From contig NZ_BMGS01000001.1 of assembly GCF_014640315.1 (NCBI RefSeq), forward strand, positions 310,001 to 374,000: DNA of 64,000 nucleotides. The letters run 5' to 3'. The DNA is from Hymenobacter glacieicola (lineage in GTDB: Bacteria > Bacteroidota > Bacteroidia > Cytophagales > Hymenobacteraceae). Within the stretch, counting starts at the first letter, position 1, and each line of letters begins with the position of its first letter. A model generated the notes under the pieces. That model saw only the letters and a list, made by a program, of their open reading frames with translations. It ran no database searches and was not told the DNA's origin. Below, one piece after another: positions 51,193-61,820 of the stretch. Made by a program: the position numbers and the translations under genes.

Positions 51193-51774
51193 ATGCGTCA
51201 CGGTAAAACCATCAACCACCTCGGCCGGACGGCCTCGCACCGCAATGCCATGCTTTCGAACATGGCCTCGTCGCTGATCCTGCACAAGCGTATCACGACT
51301 ACGGTTGCTAAAGCCAAAGCACTGCGCAAGTTTGTAGAGCCCCTGCTCACCAAGTCGAAAAACGACACTACGCACTCGCGTCGTCTGGTATTCTCGGTTC
51401 TGGAGAATAAGGAGACTTTGAAAGAGCTGTTTGGCACGGTTGCTTCGAAAATTGCTACCCGTCCCGGTGGTTACACCCGCATTATCAAGCTGAGCGATGT
51501 TCGTTTGGGTGACAACGCCGAGATGTGCATCATTGAGCTGGTTGACTTTAACGAAACCCTGCTGGAAGCAAAAACCGCCGGCGAAGCCAAAGCTGCTGCT
51601 CCCACTACCCGTCGTTCGCGCAGCAAGAAGAAGGCTGACGCTCCTGCCGCCGGTGAAGCTGTTGCTCCCGCTGCTGTAGTTGAAACGGCTGCTCCGGCTG
51701 ACACTGCTACTACCACGGTACAGGAAGGCGAAACCCGCGACGAAGCTAAGGCCGACGAGGAAGCCGCTTCGTAA
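51193..51774 (+). CDS. rplQ: 50S ribosomal protein L17 with long tail
   Basis: 193 residues from ATG 51193 ([20 protein letters not shown]). The core ([37 protein letters not shown]) ends near residue 120. The remaining ~70 residues are a disordered Ala/Glu/Thr tail with a basic patch ([18 protein letters not shown]), longer than in most bacteria. Last gene of the cluster, on its own promoter and closed by a terminator. Confidence 0.97.
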   Translation: MRHGKTINHLGRTASHRNAMLSNMASSLILHKRITTTVAKAKALRKFVEPLLTKSKNDTTHSRRLVFSVLENKETLKELFGTVASKIATRPGGYTRIIKLSDVRLGDNAEMCIIELVDFNETLLEAKTAGEAKAAAPTTRRSRSKKKADAPAAGEAVAPAAVVETAAPADTATTTVQEGETRDEAKADEEAAS

Positions 51775-51793
51775 GCTTGGCTTAACTTCATTT

Positions 51794-51825
51794 AAAAGGG
51801 ATGCTCCTACCAGAGCATCCCTTTT
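51794..51825 (+). terminator. Terminator after rplQ
   Basis: AAAAGGGATGCTC (51794-51806) pairs with GAGCATCCCTTTT (51813-51825). Perfect 13 bp. The following spacer to eno (242 bp) holds no gene. Confidence 0.93.
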
Positions 51826-51997
51826 TGGTTTTATAGCCTAAGATAAGTACACGGTGGAGGTAGCCCAGTTTCCTCGTACCAACTACCCTTGCTGTTCGGT
51901 TGCTAGAGTTTCGGGAGTGGCTGGAAGGGTAGGAGTGTTAAGCAGAAAGCTTTTCAGGATGGCGAAATTCTGGCGATAAAAGGTCGGGGCTAATATT

Positions 51998-52005
51998 TAC
52001 CTTGC
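51998..52005 (+). promoter_or_regulatory. Possible eno promoter
   Basis: TACCTTGC, a near match to TAnnTTTG, 62 bp before the eno ATG and in the only spacer available. Weak. Confidence 0.3.
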
Positions 52006-52040
52006 GGCGCAATGGCCGGACAGGCTGTTGCTCACATTGA

Positions 52041-53339
<1,299 letters not shown>

Positions 53340-53364
53340 TTGATTCTTGTTAGATAGTACTTTA

Positions 53365-53404
53365 GAAAGCCGCCGGATGCACTTGCATTCGGCGGCTTTC
53401 TTCT
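53365..53404 (+). terminator. Terminator after eno
   Basis: GAAAGCCGCCG (53365-53375) pairs with CGGCGGCTTTC (53390-53400); inner ATGC/GCAT extends the stem. Confidence 0.9.
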
Positions 53405-53716
53405 ATATTTGACTGCCTTAAGCTATTCGCTACCAAGCGCTACTCTGCTATACTTTACTGGGTGAGCTACGAATGAAGTGCAAAAAGGTCCTCTCGACTA
53501 CCCTAAGCAATACTACCATACAAATACCACCGGCAAGTGTCCCTCTCTATTGTTCTGACAGGTTCCTGACCTAAATGTAGTGTAGGTAAACCCCATCCAG
53601 CTACTACTCTCTATCATCCCTGATTCTCCATCAGGGGCTATTTACCAAGCGCTCCATCTTACACTGCCACGCCATCGGCGCCGGGCTTTCTTTGCTTTTC
53701 ACATTCTAGTTACTCT
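53405..53716. other. Spacer upstream of the CARDB protein gene
   Basis: 312 bp with no convincing gene. A CCCTGAT/ATCAGGG hairpin lies at 53618-53636 and the word TACCAAGCGCT occurs twice (near 53432 and 53643). No TAnnTTTG box was found. Confidence 0.4.
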
Positions 53717-56700
53717 ATGATGCAACTCTATTCTCGTTTTCAGCAGTATCTGATCGGCCGGCGCCTCGGCTTGCTGGCGCTCCTGCTCTGGTGGGGACCA
53801 CTAGCGGCTACGGCCCAAACCTTCTTGATGCCGGCTAGTGGCGCGACCAGCTATACTACCTGCAGCGGTACGCTGTACGATGACGGTGGCCCCAACGGGG
53901 CATACTCCGCCTACGCCAACGGCACCGTAACGCTGACCCCGGCCGTAGCGGGCAACAAAATCAAGCTGGACTTTTCCTCCATGTACGTGGAGTCGAGCTA
54001 CGACCGGCTCACGATTTACGACGGCGCCAGCACGAGTGCTCCCGTTATCGGCACCTTCGATTACAACCCGGGCACAGTGTACGCTACCACCAGCAGTGGC
54101 TCGCTGACACTCCGTTTTACTAGCGACAGCTACGGGCAGTACAGCGGGTTTGCCGCCAACATATCCTGCGTTACGACCGTGCCGCAGGCCGATCTGGCCG
54201 TGCAGGCTGCCGCTGTGCAGCCCTTGGCGGCTGTGGCTGGCGGTACCCTGCAACTGAGCTGCTCGGTGTATAACCTGGCCTCGGCTGGTGCCGTGAGCAG
54301 CACTGTGGGCTATTACCTTTCCACGGATGCTACCCTGGATGCTGCCGACCAACTGCTGAGCAGTTCCCAGGGCGGACCGCTGCCCTCCGGGCAAAGCTCC
54401 TACCGGTCGGCTTCGGCTACTTTGTCTAGCAACATTACGGCCGGCAATTACTACGTGCTGTTCGTAGCCGACCACCTAAACACGGTATCGGAAAGCAACG
54501 AAGCTAACAACGTAGCGGCTGTTTCGTTGAATATTCTGCCGCCTTCCGTAGACCTGCTGATTCAGCAAGCAGCCGTAAACAACACGACCACGGCCCCGGG
54601 CAGCGTGTTGAACCTCTCGTGTTCCATCCAAAACCAGGGCAATGCCATTGCTTCGAACAGCAGCGTCGGCTATTACCTGTCCAGTAACACTACCCTGGAT
54701 GCCGCCGACCAACTGCTGACCTCTTCTTTCGGTAGCCAGCTTTCCCCTGGCTACCCCCAGTACCGGAGTTCCTCCACCAACCTGCCTGCCAACACTTTGC
54801 CGGGCAACTACTACATCCTGTTCGTGGCCGACTACCAAGGTGTCGTTACGGAAAGCAACGAAACCAACAACGTATCGGCAGTTGCCCTTACGGTAGTGCC
54901 CCCCAGCCTGGACCTAGTTGTTAACCAGGCCCAGTTAAGCCAGACTACCCCGGTAGCCGGCGCCTACATCAACTTCAGCTCCTACGTTTACAACCAAGGC
55001 AATACCGGGGCGCAAACTTCCGGGCAGGGGGTGTACTTGTCGTCGGATGCGGTGTGGAGTGCCAATGACGTGTCGCTGACGACTAGCCAGGTGCCCGCTT
55101 TGGCGGGCAGCCAGGGCTACTCGCTGTACGGAGCCTTTACGCTCCCGGCACCGCTGGCAGCGGGCACCTACTACGTGCTGTTTGTGGCCGACCACCTCAA
55201 CCAGGTAGCGGAAACCAACGAAACCAACAACGTGCGGGCAGTGGCTATGCAGGTGGTGATACCCACCATCGACCTGACCATGCAGCAACCCTACCTAGGC
55301 AACACCAACGTAGCGCCTGGCAACGTATTCACGGTGAGTAGCTACATTACCAACACCGGCAACGCGGTGGCCACCAACGCAACGGTTGGTTACTACCTGT
55401 CCAGCAACACTGTGCTCGATGCCAATGACGTCCTGATTGGGAACAGTCCCGGCGGCAGCTTGAGCGGCAACGCATCCAGCAACCGGTACGCCTCGCTCAC
55501 GGTACCCGCCAATACGGCCGTGGGTACGTACTACCTGCTCTTCGTGGCCGATTACCTGAACCAGGAGACGGAGACCAACGAAACCAACAACGTAGCTTCC
55601 GCTACTCTGCGCATTGTGCCGGCGGGAGTCGACTTAATCGTCAGCCAGACCTCGTTGTCGCGGACTGTTGGGGCTCCTGGCACGGGCGTAAGCGCTTATT
55701 CTACCGTTGTTAACCAAGGAACCACTGCGGCCAGCATTAGCGGCGTTGGCTTTTACCTGTCGACGGATGCGGTGTTTAGCTCGAACGATGTGTTGCTGGG
55801 CTCCGCACCGGGCGGGTATTTGCCGGCTAATGACTATTCCGGCCGCTCCAGCTTCCTCACTATTCCAGCCACTACTACGGCAGGCAGCTATTACCTGCTC
55901 TTCGTAGCTGACCACCTGAGCCAGGAAACGGAAACCAATGAGACCAACAACGTGGCCTCGGTTACTTTCACGGTTTCGGCGCCCTTCAGCGGCATCATGG
56001 TACCGCAATACGGCACGAACAGCATGACCGCCTGCAGCGGCACTATCTTCGACAACGGCGGTACGGGGAACTACGCCAACAACTCCAACGGCTCCCTGAC
56101 CATCAATCCGGGTACTAACGGCGGGCGGGTGCAGCTAACGTTCAGCTACCTCAACCTGGAAACCTGCTGCGACCGGCTGATCGTGTATGATGGCCCCACC
56201 ACCAGCTCACCCATGCTGGGATACTACAGCAGCAATCCGGGTACGGTGGTTGCCTCCACGGCTCCCACTAACCCGACTGGAGCCCTAACCGTGGCTTTCC
56301 TCAGCGACGGTAGCTACACTTCAGATGGCTTCGAGGCTACCCTAACCTGCGTGGGCGGTACTACCGGCCCCGTTGATCTGGTACCGCAGCAGCCTACTGT
56401 AACGCCCACGGCAGCCACCGCCGGTGGTACCATTGTGCTGAGCACCGTAGTGAACAACACGGGTACCGGCGTAGCCGGAAGCAGCGCCGTGGGGTACTAC
56501 CTCTCCACAGATAACGCCTTTAGCACCAACGATGTGTCGTTGGGGGCCACTGGTGGGGTTGCTATCAGCGGCGGGCAAAGTGCCACGCGCGGGCTGTCAG
56601 TAACCATTCCGGCCACCACCGCCACCGGGCAGTACTTCGTGCTGCACGTGGTAGATCCGCAGAACGCAGTAGCGGAAACCAACGAAACCAACAACGTAAC

Positions 56701-57376
56701 CAGCTCCGCTGTGAGCGTAGGCGCGGCCCGCCCCGATTTGGTGATTCTGCAGCCAGCTCTGCAGAACACCAGCATTGTGGCTGGCAACAATTTAGGTATC
56801 AGTTGCCTACTCGCTAACCAGGGTTCAGCCGCCGCTGGATCCAGCACAACGGGCTATTACCTGTCGACGGACAATGTACTGAGTAGCAACGACGTACTGC
56901 TGGGTACGGCAGCGGCCGGTGGTATGGTGGCGGGCAGTGCTACGCCTTCCCTGGCGCTGGTACTTATTCCGGCCGGTACTGCAACCGGCAACTACCACGT
57001 GCTGTTCGTAGCCGACCAGGCATCGGCCGTAACGGAGGCCAGCGAAACCAACAACGTAGTGTCGGTGCCTCTGAGCGTGACTATTGTGCAAAGTGCCTAC
57101 GACGAGCAACTACAGAGCTTCACCCTCCAGGTGTATCCTAACCCGGTGGGAGCAGACGCGCAGCTGCGCGTTAAGCTAAGCGGCACGCCAAACGGCAAAA
57201 CAGCCCAGGCCACGCTGGTAAACGCCATCGGGCAGGAAGTGGCCCGGCGCGACGTGCCGCTGACCGGCGCACTGGCGCCAGTTACCTTCGACACTCGCCA
57301 GTTAAACCGGGGTGTTTACCTGCTGCGTCTGAGCGGAGCCGGCCTGCACGCTACCCGCCGAATAGTAATAGAGTAG
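53717..57376 (+). CDS. Secreted CUB / CARDB-repeat protein with T9SS type A sorting domain
   Basis: 1219 residues (second ATG at 53720). Signal peptide to about residue 33 (LLLWWGPLAATAQ). First CUB-like domain about 38-155 (FLMPASGATSYTTCSG, YDRLTIYDG). Then five CARDB units of exactly 120 residues starting near 156, 276, 396, 516 and 636; a second CUB-like domain about 756-884 (CCDRLIVYDG); two more CARDB units from about 885 and 1005; finally the T9SS tail from about 1135 (LQVYPNP start, GVYLLRLS end). Each CARDB unit ends in an NETNNV-like motif. Expected to be exported through Sec, then the type IX system, and fixed at or released from the surface; adhesion or matrix role is inference. 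It lies between eno and the FtsB gene. Confidence 0.93.
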   Translation: MMQLYSRFQQYLIGRRLGLLALLLWWGPLAATAQTFLMPASGATSYTTCSGTLYDDGGPNGAYSAYANGTVTLTPAVAGNKIKLDFSSMYVESSYDRLTIYDGASTSAPVIGTFDYNPGTVYATTSSGSLTLRFTSDSYGQYSGFAANISCVTTVPQADLAVQAAAVQPLAAVAGGTLQLSCSVYNLASAGAVSSTVGYYLSTDATLDAADQLLSSSQGGPLPSGQSSYRSASATLSSNITAGNYYVLFVADHLNTVSESNEANNVAAVSLNILPPSVDLLIQQAAVNNTTTAPGSVLNLSCSIQNQGNAIASNSSVGYYLSSNTTLDAADQLLTSSFGSQLSPGYPQYRSSSTNLPANTLPGNYYILFVADYQGVVTESNETNNVSAVALTVVPPSLDLVVNQAQLSQTTPVAGAYINFSSYVYNQGNTGAQTSGQGVYLSSDAVWSANDVSLTTSQVPALAGSQGYSLYGAFTLPAPLAAGTYYVLFVADHLNQVAETNETNNVRAVAMQVVIPTIDLTMQQPYLGNTNVAPGNVFTVSSYITNTGNAVATNATVGYYLSSNTVLDANDVLIGNSPGGSLSGNASSNRYASLTVPANTAVGTYYLLFVADYLNQETETNETNNVASATLRIVPAGVDLIVSQTSLSRTVGAPGTGVSAYSTVVNQGTTAASISGVGFYLSTDAVFSSNDVLLGSAPGGYLPANDYSGRSSFLTIPATTTAGSYYLLFVADHLSQETETNETNNVASVTFTVSAPFSGIMVPQYGTNSMTACSGTIFDNGGTGNYANNSNGSLTINPGTNGGRVQLTFSYLNLETCCDRLIVYDGPTTSSPMLGYYSSNPGTVVASTAPTNPTGALTVAFLSDGSYTSDGFEATLTCVGGTTGPVDLVPQQPTVTPTAATAGGTIVLSTVVNNTGTGVAGSSAVGYYLSTDNAFSTNDVSLGATGGVAISGGQSATRGLSVTIPATTATGQYFVLHVVDPQNAVAETNETNNVTSSAVSVGAARPDLVILQPALQNTSIVAGNNLGISCLLANQGSAAAGSSTTGYYLSTDNVLSSNDVLLGTAAAGGMVAGSATPSLALVLIPAGTATGNYHVLFVADQASAVTEASETNNVVSVPLSVTIVQSAYDEQLQSFTLQVYPNPVGADAQLRVKLSGTPNGKTAQATLVNAIGQEVARRDVPLTGALAPVTFDTRQLNRGVYLLRLSGAGLHATRRIVIE
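54191..55990 (+). repeat. Five tandem 360-bp CARDB coding repeats
   Basis: The conserved Asp codon that opens each unit is at 54191, 54551, 54911, 55271 and 55631, exactly 360 bp apart. Two further units (56375, 56735) after the second CUB domain keep the same 360-bp step. The strongest DNA identity is around GAAACCAACAACGT at unit ends. Confidence 0.9.
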
Positions 57377-57401
57377 CACTAAAGCTGACTACTTAGTTCG
57401 A

Positions 57402-57436
57402 AAACGCCCACCCAACAGTACGTTGGGTGGGCGTTT
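57402..57436 (+). terminator. Terminator after the CARDB protein gene
   Basis: AAACGCCCACCCAAC (57402-57416) pairs perfectly with GTTGGGTGGGCGTTT (57422-57436). Short T-run. Confidence 0.85.
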
Positions 57437-57495
57437 GGCTTGGGGCCAGAAATAGGGGGCAGCAGCTGGGCGTTCAATCGGCCACGTTTGTTCAG

Positions 57496-57503
57496 TATAT
57501 TTG
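57496..57503 (+). promoter_or_regulatory. Promoter -7 box four bases before the ftsB-like ATG
   Basis: TATATTTG fits TAnnTTTG; the ATG at 57508 comes 4 bases later, again predicting a leaderless mRNA. Confidence 0.55.
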
Positions 57504-57507
57504 AGCT

Positions 57508-57828
57508 ATGGGCTTCTCTGATATTCTTGAGCGGGTGCCGCGCTTTCTGCGCAGCTTTTACTTTCTGGCGGGCCTGAGCTTCCTGGTTTGGATGTTCCTG
57601 TTCGATGCCAACGACTTCATGAAGCAGTACGACATGTACGCTAAGTGGCAGGAGCTGCAAAACGACAAGGAGTACTACCTACGGGAAATCGACAAGGTAA
57701 AGAAAGACCGGGCTGAGCTGCTGAGCAGTCCGGAGCTGCTGGAGAAATTTGCCCGCGAGAAATACATCATGAAGCGCCCGGGCGAAGACGTATTCGTGCT
57801 GGTTCCTCAAGCCAAGGAACCGGAATAG
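57508..57828 (+). CDS. FtsB/DivIC-type septum formation initiator
   Basis: 106 residues. Short cytoplasmic N-terminus, one transmembrane helix (about 15-33, FYFLAGLSFLVWMFLF), then a coiled coil (about 40-75, MYAKWQELQNDKEYYLREIDKVKKDR) and the conserved end KFAREKYIMKRPGEDVFVLVP. Bitopic divisome protein linking FtsL/FtsQ. Family call firm; FtsB versus DivIC naming is a matter of convention. Overlooked-looking small secreted-protein gene follows 38 bp on. Confidence 0.92.
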   Translation: MGFSDILERVPRFLRSFYFLAGLSFLVWMFLFDANDFMKQYDMYAKWQELQNDKEYYLREIDKVKKDRAELLSSPELLEKFAREKYIMKRPGEDVFVLVPQAKEPE

Positions 57829-57866
57829 GTAGGAGTTGTGGCGTGGTAGTTGCCGCGGGCCAGAGA

Positions 57867-58325
57867 ATGAAGAACTCTCGGATCGGAACCGTTGCGTTGC
57901 GCTGGGCGCTACTGCTTGTGTTGGCGCTGGCGTGTCCGCTGCTGGCTACATCAGGCCAAACTCCGCCCTCGCAGGTGCAAGTGGCCCGGCAGTTTCTGCT
58001 AGCCATGGTGCGGGGCGAGTGGGCCGCCGCCTACCAGTGGCTGGCGCCCGAAACCCGGCACGACCTTTCCATAGAGCAATTTCGTACGGCTGCCCAACCC
58101 TTCCTCGTCCAGAGCCAGCACTACGGGCCGGTTATCGACCTTTACAAACTGGGCTACCGGCTGCGCGGAGAAGAAACGCCCCAGCCTTTCGTGGCTTTTT
58201 CCTTCCGGGCCGATACGCTCCGCCGCCTACCTCACTACCAGCTGGACGTTACCTTCCGCGACTCCACCACCCGCCAGGTGCAGGGGTTCGGGCTGGTCCC
58301 GTTACTGCCGGTCAGCGGCCGGTAG
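57867..58325 (+). CDS. Small secreted protein of unknown function
   Basis: 152 residues from ATG 57867. Signal peptide about 1-29 (ALRWALLLVLALACPLLATSGQ). The mature part (ARQFLLAMVRGEWAAAYQWLAPETRHDL, then LGYRLRG) looks like the small alpha+beta NTF2/DUF3887-like proteins in which a helix carries a gatekeeping W-x-A-A-Y motif, but I am not sure of the family. Downstream of ftsB, probably same transcript. An overlapping longer frame was rejected. Confidence 0.65.
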   Translation: MKNSRIGTVALRWALLLVLALACPLLATSGQTPPSQVQVARQFLLAMVRGEWAAAYQWLAPETRHDLSIEQFRTAAQPFLVQSQHYGPVIDLYKLGYRLRGEETPQPFVAFSFRADTLRRLPHYQLDVTFRDSTTRQVQGFGLVPLLPVSGR

Positions 58326-58412
58326 GGTCGGCTGTTATTGAGCTCTGAACAAGCGCTGGTAGGCTTACTAGCCTGAGCCGCCGCCGGTGTATAGCCAAAA
58401 GCTGCCGCTACA

Positions 58413-59621
58413 CTACCCCGGCAATGAAATCTTGCCCATGCTAACGGCTGGCACCCGCTGGCGCCCCGCCCCCAAGCTTACGGGCTGCCCGGCCACGGCC
58501 TCATTCGCCAGCACTGCAAACAGAATTGCTTCCTTGGCATCTGGCAACATGCCCAGCGCCTGCGTGGTAGCCAGGCGGCAGCCGGGCAAGTGGCGCTGCA
58601 AGGCGGCCTGCAGTATGGGGTTGTGCGCCCCGCCGCCGCTCATGTACACTGCCAGTTCCGGCCGGGAACCAAACGCCTGAATAGCCGCGCGAGCAACTCC
58701 CAGGGCGCTGAATTCCGTGAGGGTCGCCAGCGTGTCTTCCAGGCTCAGGGCAGCAGTAGCAGTTTGCTCTTGGGCTTGGTGCAGGTAGGCGGGGCTAAAC
58801 AGCTCCGGGCCGGTGGTTTTAGGCACCGGGGCCCTGAAAAAAGGATGATCCAGCAAGGCGGCTAATAGGCCTTCGTGCACGTGCCCGGCCGCGGCCAAAC
58901 GTCCGTCTTCATCGTAGGTCATGGTGGGGCGCTGGGCCCGCACGGTAGCATCGAGTAGGGTGTTGCCGGGGCCGGTATCGGTGCTGAAGGCCGTGCTGGC
59001 ATCCTGGCTGGCGCGGGGTAGGTAGGTAAAGTTGGCAATGCCGCCCAGGTTCAGTAGCAGCCTTTCCTCAGTGGCGCTACTCAGTAGCAGGTAGTCGCCG
59101 TAAGCCGCTAGGGGGGCGCCTTCGCCGCCGCCAGCAATGTGCTTCTGCCGAAAGTCGCTGAGCGTGATAATGCCCGTCAGTACGGCCACATGGTCGCCGT
59201 CGCCAAGCTGCAACGTGGCATTCAGCGGGAAGTCGGGGCGTTGGTGCTGGTGCTGGGGGGCATGGTAAATGGTTTGGCCGTGGCTGGCTATCAGATCCAC
59301 GGCGTCCGGGGGCACTTGCCACTCTCGTAGGCAATCCAGCACCAAGCGGGCGTGCAGGCGGCCTAGCCACGGGTTTAGCAAGGTCAGGTGCTCCAAGCTA
59401 ACCTGATCCCGCGCAAACACCTCCCGGATGCGTCCGCGTACCTCATCCGAGTACGGCACCGTCCTGAATTGCTCCAGCTCCAGCCGGGTACCCGGCCCGT
59501 GCCCCTGCACCCGACAGAGCGCTACGTCCAGCCCATCCAGGGAAGTCCCCGACATTAGCCCAATGATGCGGCGACTTGGCTGCTGAGCAAGGTGGGCAAG
59601 ACGAGCGAGGTAGGAATTCAT
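58413..59621 (-). CDS. anmK: Anhydro-N-acetylmuramic acid kinase
   Basis: 402 residues. Phosphate loop IGLMSGTSLDGLD (20-32), catalytic region SHGQTIYH and DFPLNATLQLGDGDHVA, GGIANFTYLP and DTGPGNTLLDA, YMSGGGAHNP near the end: all hallmarks of AnmK. It cleaves and phosphorylates 1,6-anhydroMurNAc from cell-wall turnover to MurNAc-6-P. About 30 residues longer than E. coli AnmK, mainly at the N-terminus. Possible weak promoter TACCTTTA on the minus strand at 59737-59730. Confidence 0.97.
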   Translation of the reverse strand: MNSYLARLAHLAQQPSRRIIGLMSGTSLDGLDVALCRVQGHGPGTRLELEQFRTVPYSDEVRGRIREVFARDQVSLEHLTLLNPWLGRLHARLVLDCLREWQVPPDAVDLIASHGQTIYHAPQHQHQRPDFPLNATLQLGDGDHVAVLTGIITLSDFRQKHIAGGGEGAPLAAYGDYLLLSSATEERLLLNLGGIANFTYLPRASQDASTAFSTDTGPGNTLLDATVRAQRPTMTYDEDGRLAAAGHVHEGLLAALLDHPFFRAPVPKTTGPELFSPAYLHQAQEQTATAALSLEDTLATLTEFSALGVARAAIQAFGSRPELAVYMSGGGAHNPILQAALQRHLPGCRLATTQALGMLPDAKEAILFAVLANEAVAGQPVSLGAGRQRVPAVSMGKISLPG

Positions 59622-59752
59622 ATGACAACAGAATGAGTTTGTACTATCTACTACCGGCCAGTAGGTGCTAAAACAATTTTTATACTTCCTATTACTGAAA
59701 AGTAGATGAGGGCCAAGCTCGCTTGGTGCTAAAGGTAGAGGTTAAATAACGC

Positions 59753-59787
59753 AAAAATGCCCCACTGTGAACCAGTAGGGCATTTTT
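59753..59787. terminator. Bidirectional terminator between hscA and anmK
   Basis: AAAAATGCCC (59753-59762) pairs with GGGCATTTTT (59778-59787); inner ACTG/CAGT. Both strands end in a T-tract, but both neighbours are minus-strand genes, so it mainly ends hscA transcription before anmK. Confidence 0.85.
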
Positions 59788-59868
59788 CTGATCAACAAGC
59801 TGTGGTATGTATTAGGCGCAGTACTTAGATAAGTAGCACCGATAAACCAGGAGCACTTAAGCTATGGC

Positions 59869-61728
59869 TTATTCTATCTTTTTGCCGGCCATGGCCTGGC
59901 TGATGGAAATGTTCATGACCCGCTCGGCGAAGGGACGGGTGAGTTCCTCGAGCTCATCCACGGCCTTTAGAATCGTGTCTTTGTCCTGAGTCGTGAGGGC
60001 GGCCTTTAGCTGCTCTACCCCGGCATGGGTCTGCGTGGTTTCCTCCGGGGTAAGGTGCTGCCCGTTCTTAGCCACGAAGCGTTCCACTTGGTAGAGCATC
60101 TGTTCGGCCACGGTGCGGGCCTCAATCACCATGCGGGCAGCAATGTCCTCGCGGGCGTGCGTCATGGAGTCCATCAGCATCTGCTCCACCTGCTCGTCGG
60201 TGAGGCCGTACTGGGGCTTGATTTCCACGGCCTGCCGGGTGTTGGAGCGCAATTCAATGGCCTCTACCTTCAAAATGCCGTCGGCGTTCAGAATGAAGTT
60301 AACATCCACCTTGGGCAAACCAGCGGGCATGGCCGGAATGCCGCGCAGGTCGAACTCGGCCAGCTTGCGGTTTTCCTTAACCAAGTCCCGCTCGCCCTGA
60401 TACACGGAAATCTTCAGGTTTACTTGCCCGTCCACGGAGGTAGTGTACTGGCGGCCGGCCTTGGTCGGAATCTTGGAGTTGCGCGGAATAATGGGGTCCA
60501 TCAGGCCGCCCAAGGTTTCAATGCCCAGCGTGAGCGGGGTCACGTCCAGTAGCAGCACGTCACGGCGGTTGCCGCCCAAGATGTCGGCCTGGATGGCCGC
60601 GCCCAAGGCTACTACCTCGTCGGGGTTCAGGGAGTTGTTGGCCGGCTGCTGGAAAAACTCCGATACGGCATCGTACACCAGCGGCACGCGGGTTGAGCCA
60701 CCCACCAGCAGCACGGCGTCCAGATCCGCGGGCGTCAGCTTGGCATCGGCCAGAGCTTGGCGGCAGGACGTAATAGTGCGCTCCACCAGGGGGCGGATCA
60801 GGTCATTGAACTCCGGTTTGGTGAGGCGCAGCACCACGTCATTGAAGTTAGCCGCGAAGTCCTCGTGCTGGCTGAGGTAGCGCTTGGCGGCTTCGGCCAG
60901 CAAACGTAGCTCCTGCTGCAGCGAGCCGCTAGCGGCCACCGCCTGGGCCAACTGGTGCTGCTGCGTCCAGTGGTTGATGATGGCACGGTCCAGGTCGTCG
61001 CCGCCCAGGTACGTGTCGCCGTTGGTGCTTAGCACCTCAAAAATACCCTGCTGAATGCGCAGGATGCTTACGTCGAAGGTGCCGCCGCCTAGGTCGTACA
61101 CGGCTACCGTCTTTTCCTCATCCGGCGAAAGGCCAATGCCGTAGGCCAGCGCCGCTGCCGTGGGCTCGTTCACGATGCGCAGCACTTCCAGGCCGGCAAG
61201 GCGGCCGGCGTCGCGGGTGGCCTGGCGCTGGGAGTCGTTGAAGTAGGCAGGAACCGTAATAACGGCCTTGTTGACCGGGGTTTTCAGGGCGTGTTCCGCG
61301 CGCTGGCGCAACTCTTTCAGAATCTCGGCCGACAGCTCAATGGGGGAGTAAAACGTGTCGCCCACCCGAATCTTGACCAGCCCTTCCGAGTTGTCGTCGA
61401 TAACCTTGTAGCCGAGTTCCTGGGCGTGCTGCCCCAAGTCCTGGTACGACTTGCCCAACAGGCGCTTCACGGAGTAAATCGTGTTTTGCGGCTCGGTAAG
61501 CAAATATTCTTTGGCATCAGTGCCCACAATGGGCGTATCGCCGCCCCCGGGGAAGTGCACCACCGACGGCACAATGGTGCCGCGGCCCTGGTCGTTGATG
61601 GCCACGGGGTGGCGCCCATCCGGGTGAATGTAGGCCACCAGGGAGTTCGTCGTGCCCAGATCGATGCCGACAATAATTTCTTCCTGCTGAATGCTCCCGG
61701 TAGAGAGGTTGATTGCAACTTTGGCCAT
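59869..61728 (-). CDS. hscA: HscA-type Hsp70 chaperone (Fe-S protein assembly)
   Basis: 619 residues from ATG 61728. Nucleotide-binding domain: GIDLGTTNS (21-29), [10 protein letters not shown] (212-221), [11 protein letters not shown]. The peptide-binding part has [12 protein letters not shown] and [16 protein letters not shown], which match HscA rather than DnaK, and the insertion-free C-terminus is short. The extra N-terminal [17 protein letters not shown] is also HscA-like. It would help move Fe-S clusters from the scaffold. No isc or suf genes and no hscB partner are in the window. Confidence 0.88.
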   Translation of the reverse strand: MAKVAINLSTGSIQQEEIIVGIDLGTTNSLVAYIHPDGRHPVAINDQGRGTIVPSVVHFPGGGDTPIVGTDAKEYLLTEPQNTIYSVKRLLGKSYQDLGQHAQELGYKVIDDNSEGLVKIRVGDTFYSPIELSAEILKELRQRAEHALKTPVNKAVITVPAYFNDSQRQATRDAGRLAGLEVLRIVNEPTAAALAYGIGLSPDEEKTVAVYDLGGGTFDVSILRIQQGIFEVLSTNGDTYLGGDDLDRAIINHWTQQHQLAQAVAASGSLQQELRLLAEAAKRYLSQHEDFAANFNDVVLRLTKPEFNDLIRPLVERTITSCRQALADAKLTPADLDAVLLVGGSTRVPLVYDAVSEFFQQPANNSLNPDEVVALGAAIQADILGGNRRDVLLLDVTPLTLGIETLGGLMDPIIPRNSKIPTKAGRQYTTSVDGQVNLKISVYQGERDLVKENRKLAEFDLRGIPAMPAGLPKVDVNFILNADGILKVEAIELRSNTRQAVEIKPQYGLTDEQVEQMLMDSMTHAREDIAARMVIEARTVAEQMLYQVERFVAKNGQHLTPEETTQTHAGVEQLKAALTTQDKDTILKAVDELEELTRPFAERVMNISISQAMAGKKIE

Positions 61729-61812
61729 AAGCAAAAGGCGCGTTGCGGCGCGCCGGAGAAGTGCGAATACGTGAGGGGTGGCTCCTATAACCGGCCCGCG
61801 CCCTGAAAGGCA

Positions 61813-61820
61813 CAAAAGTA
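61813..61820 (-). promoter_or_regulatory. Promoter -7 box of hscA
   Basis: The minus strand reads TACTTTTG (plus-strand CAAAAGTA). About 80 nt of leader before the ATG at 61728. Confidence 0.65.

Noticed and set aside
54191..57085. Regular repeats considered as a CRISPR array
   Set aside because: Period is 360 bp, in frame and protein-coding (CARDB units), with no short spacers.
57379..57660. 93-codon minus-strand frame before ftsB
   Set aside because: It overlaps a terminator hairpin and the real ftsB-like coding sequence and has no family features.
57836..58348. Alternative 170-codon frame over the small secreted-protein gene
   Set aside because: The other frame (57867-58325) has a proper signal peptide and normal residue composition; this one is Arg/Pro/Ala-rich as expected of a shadow.
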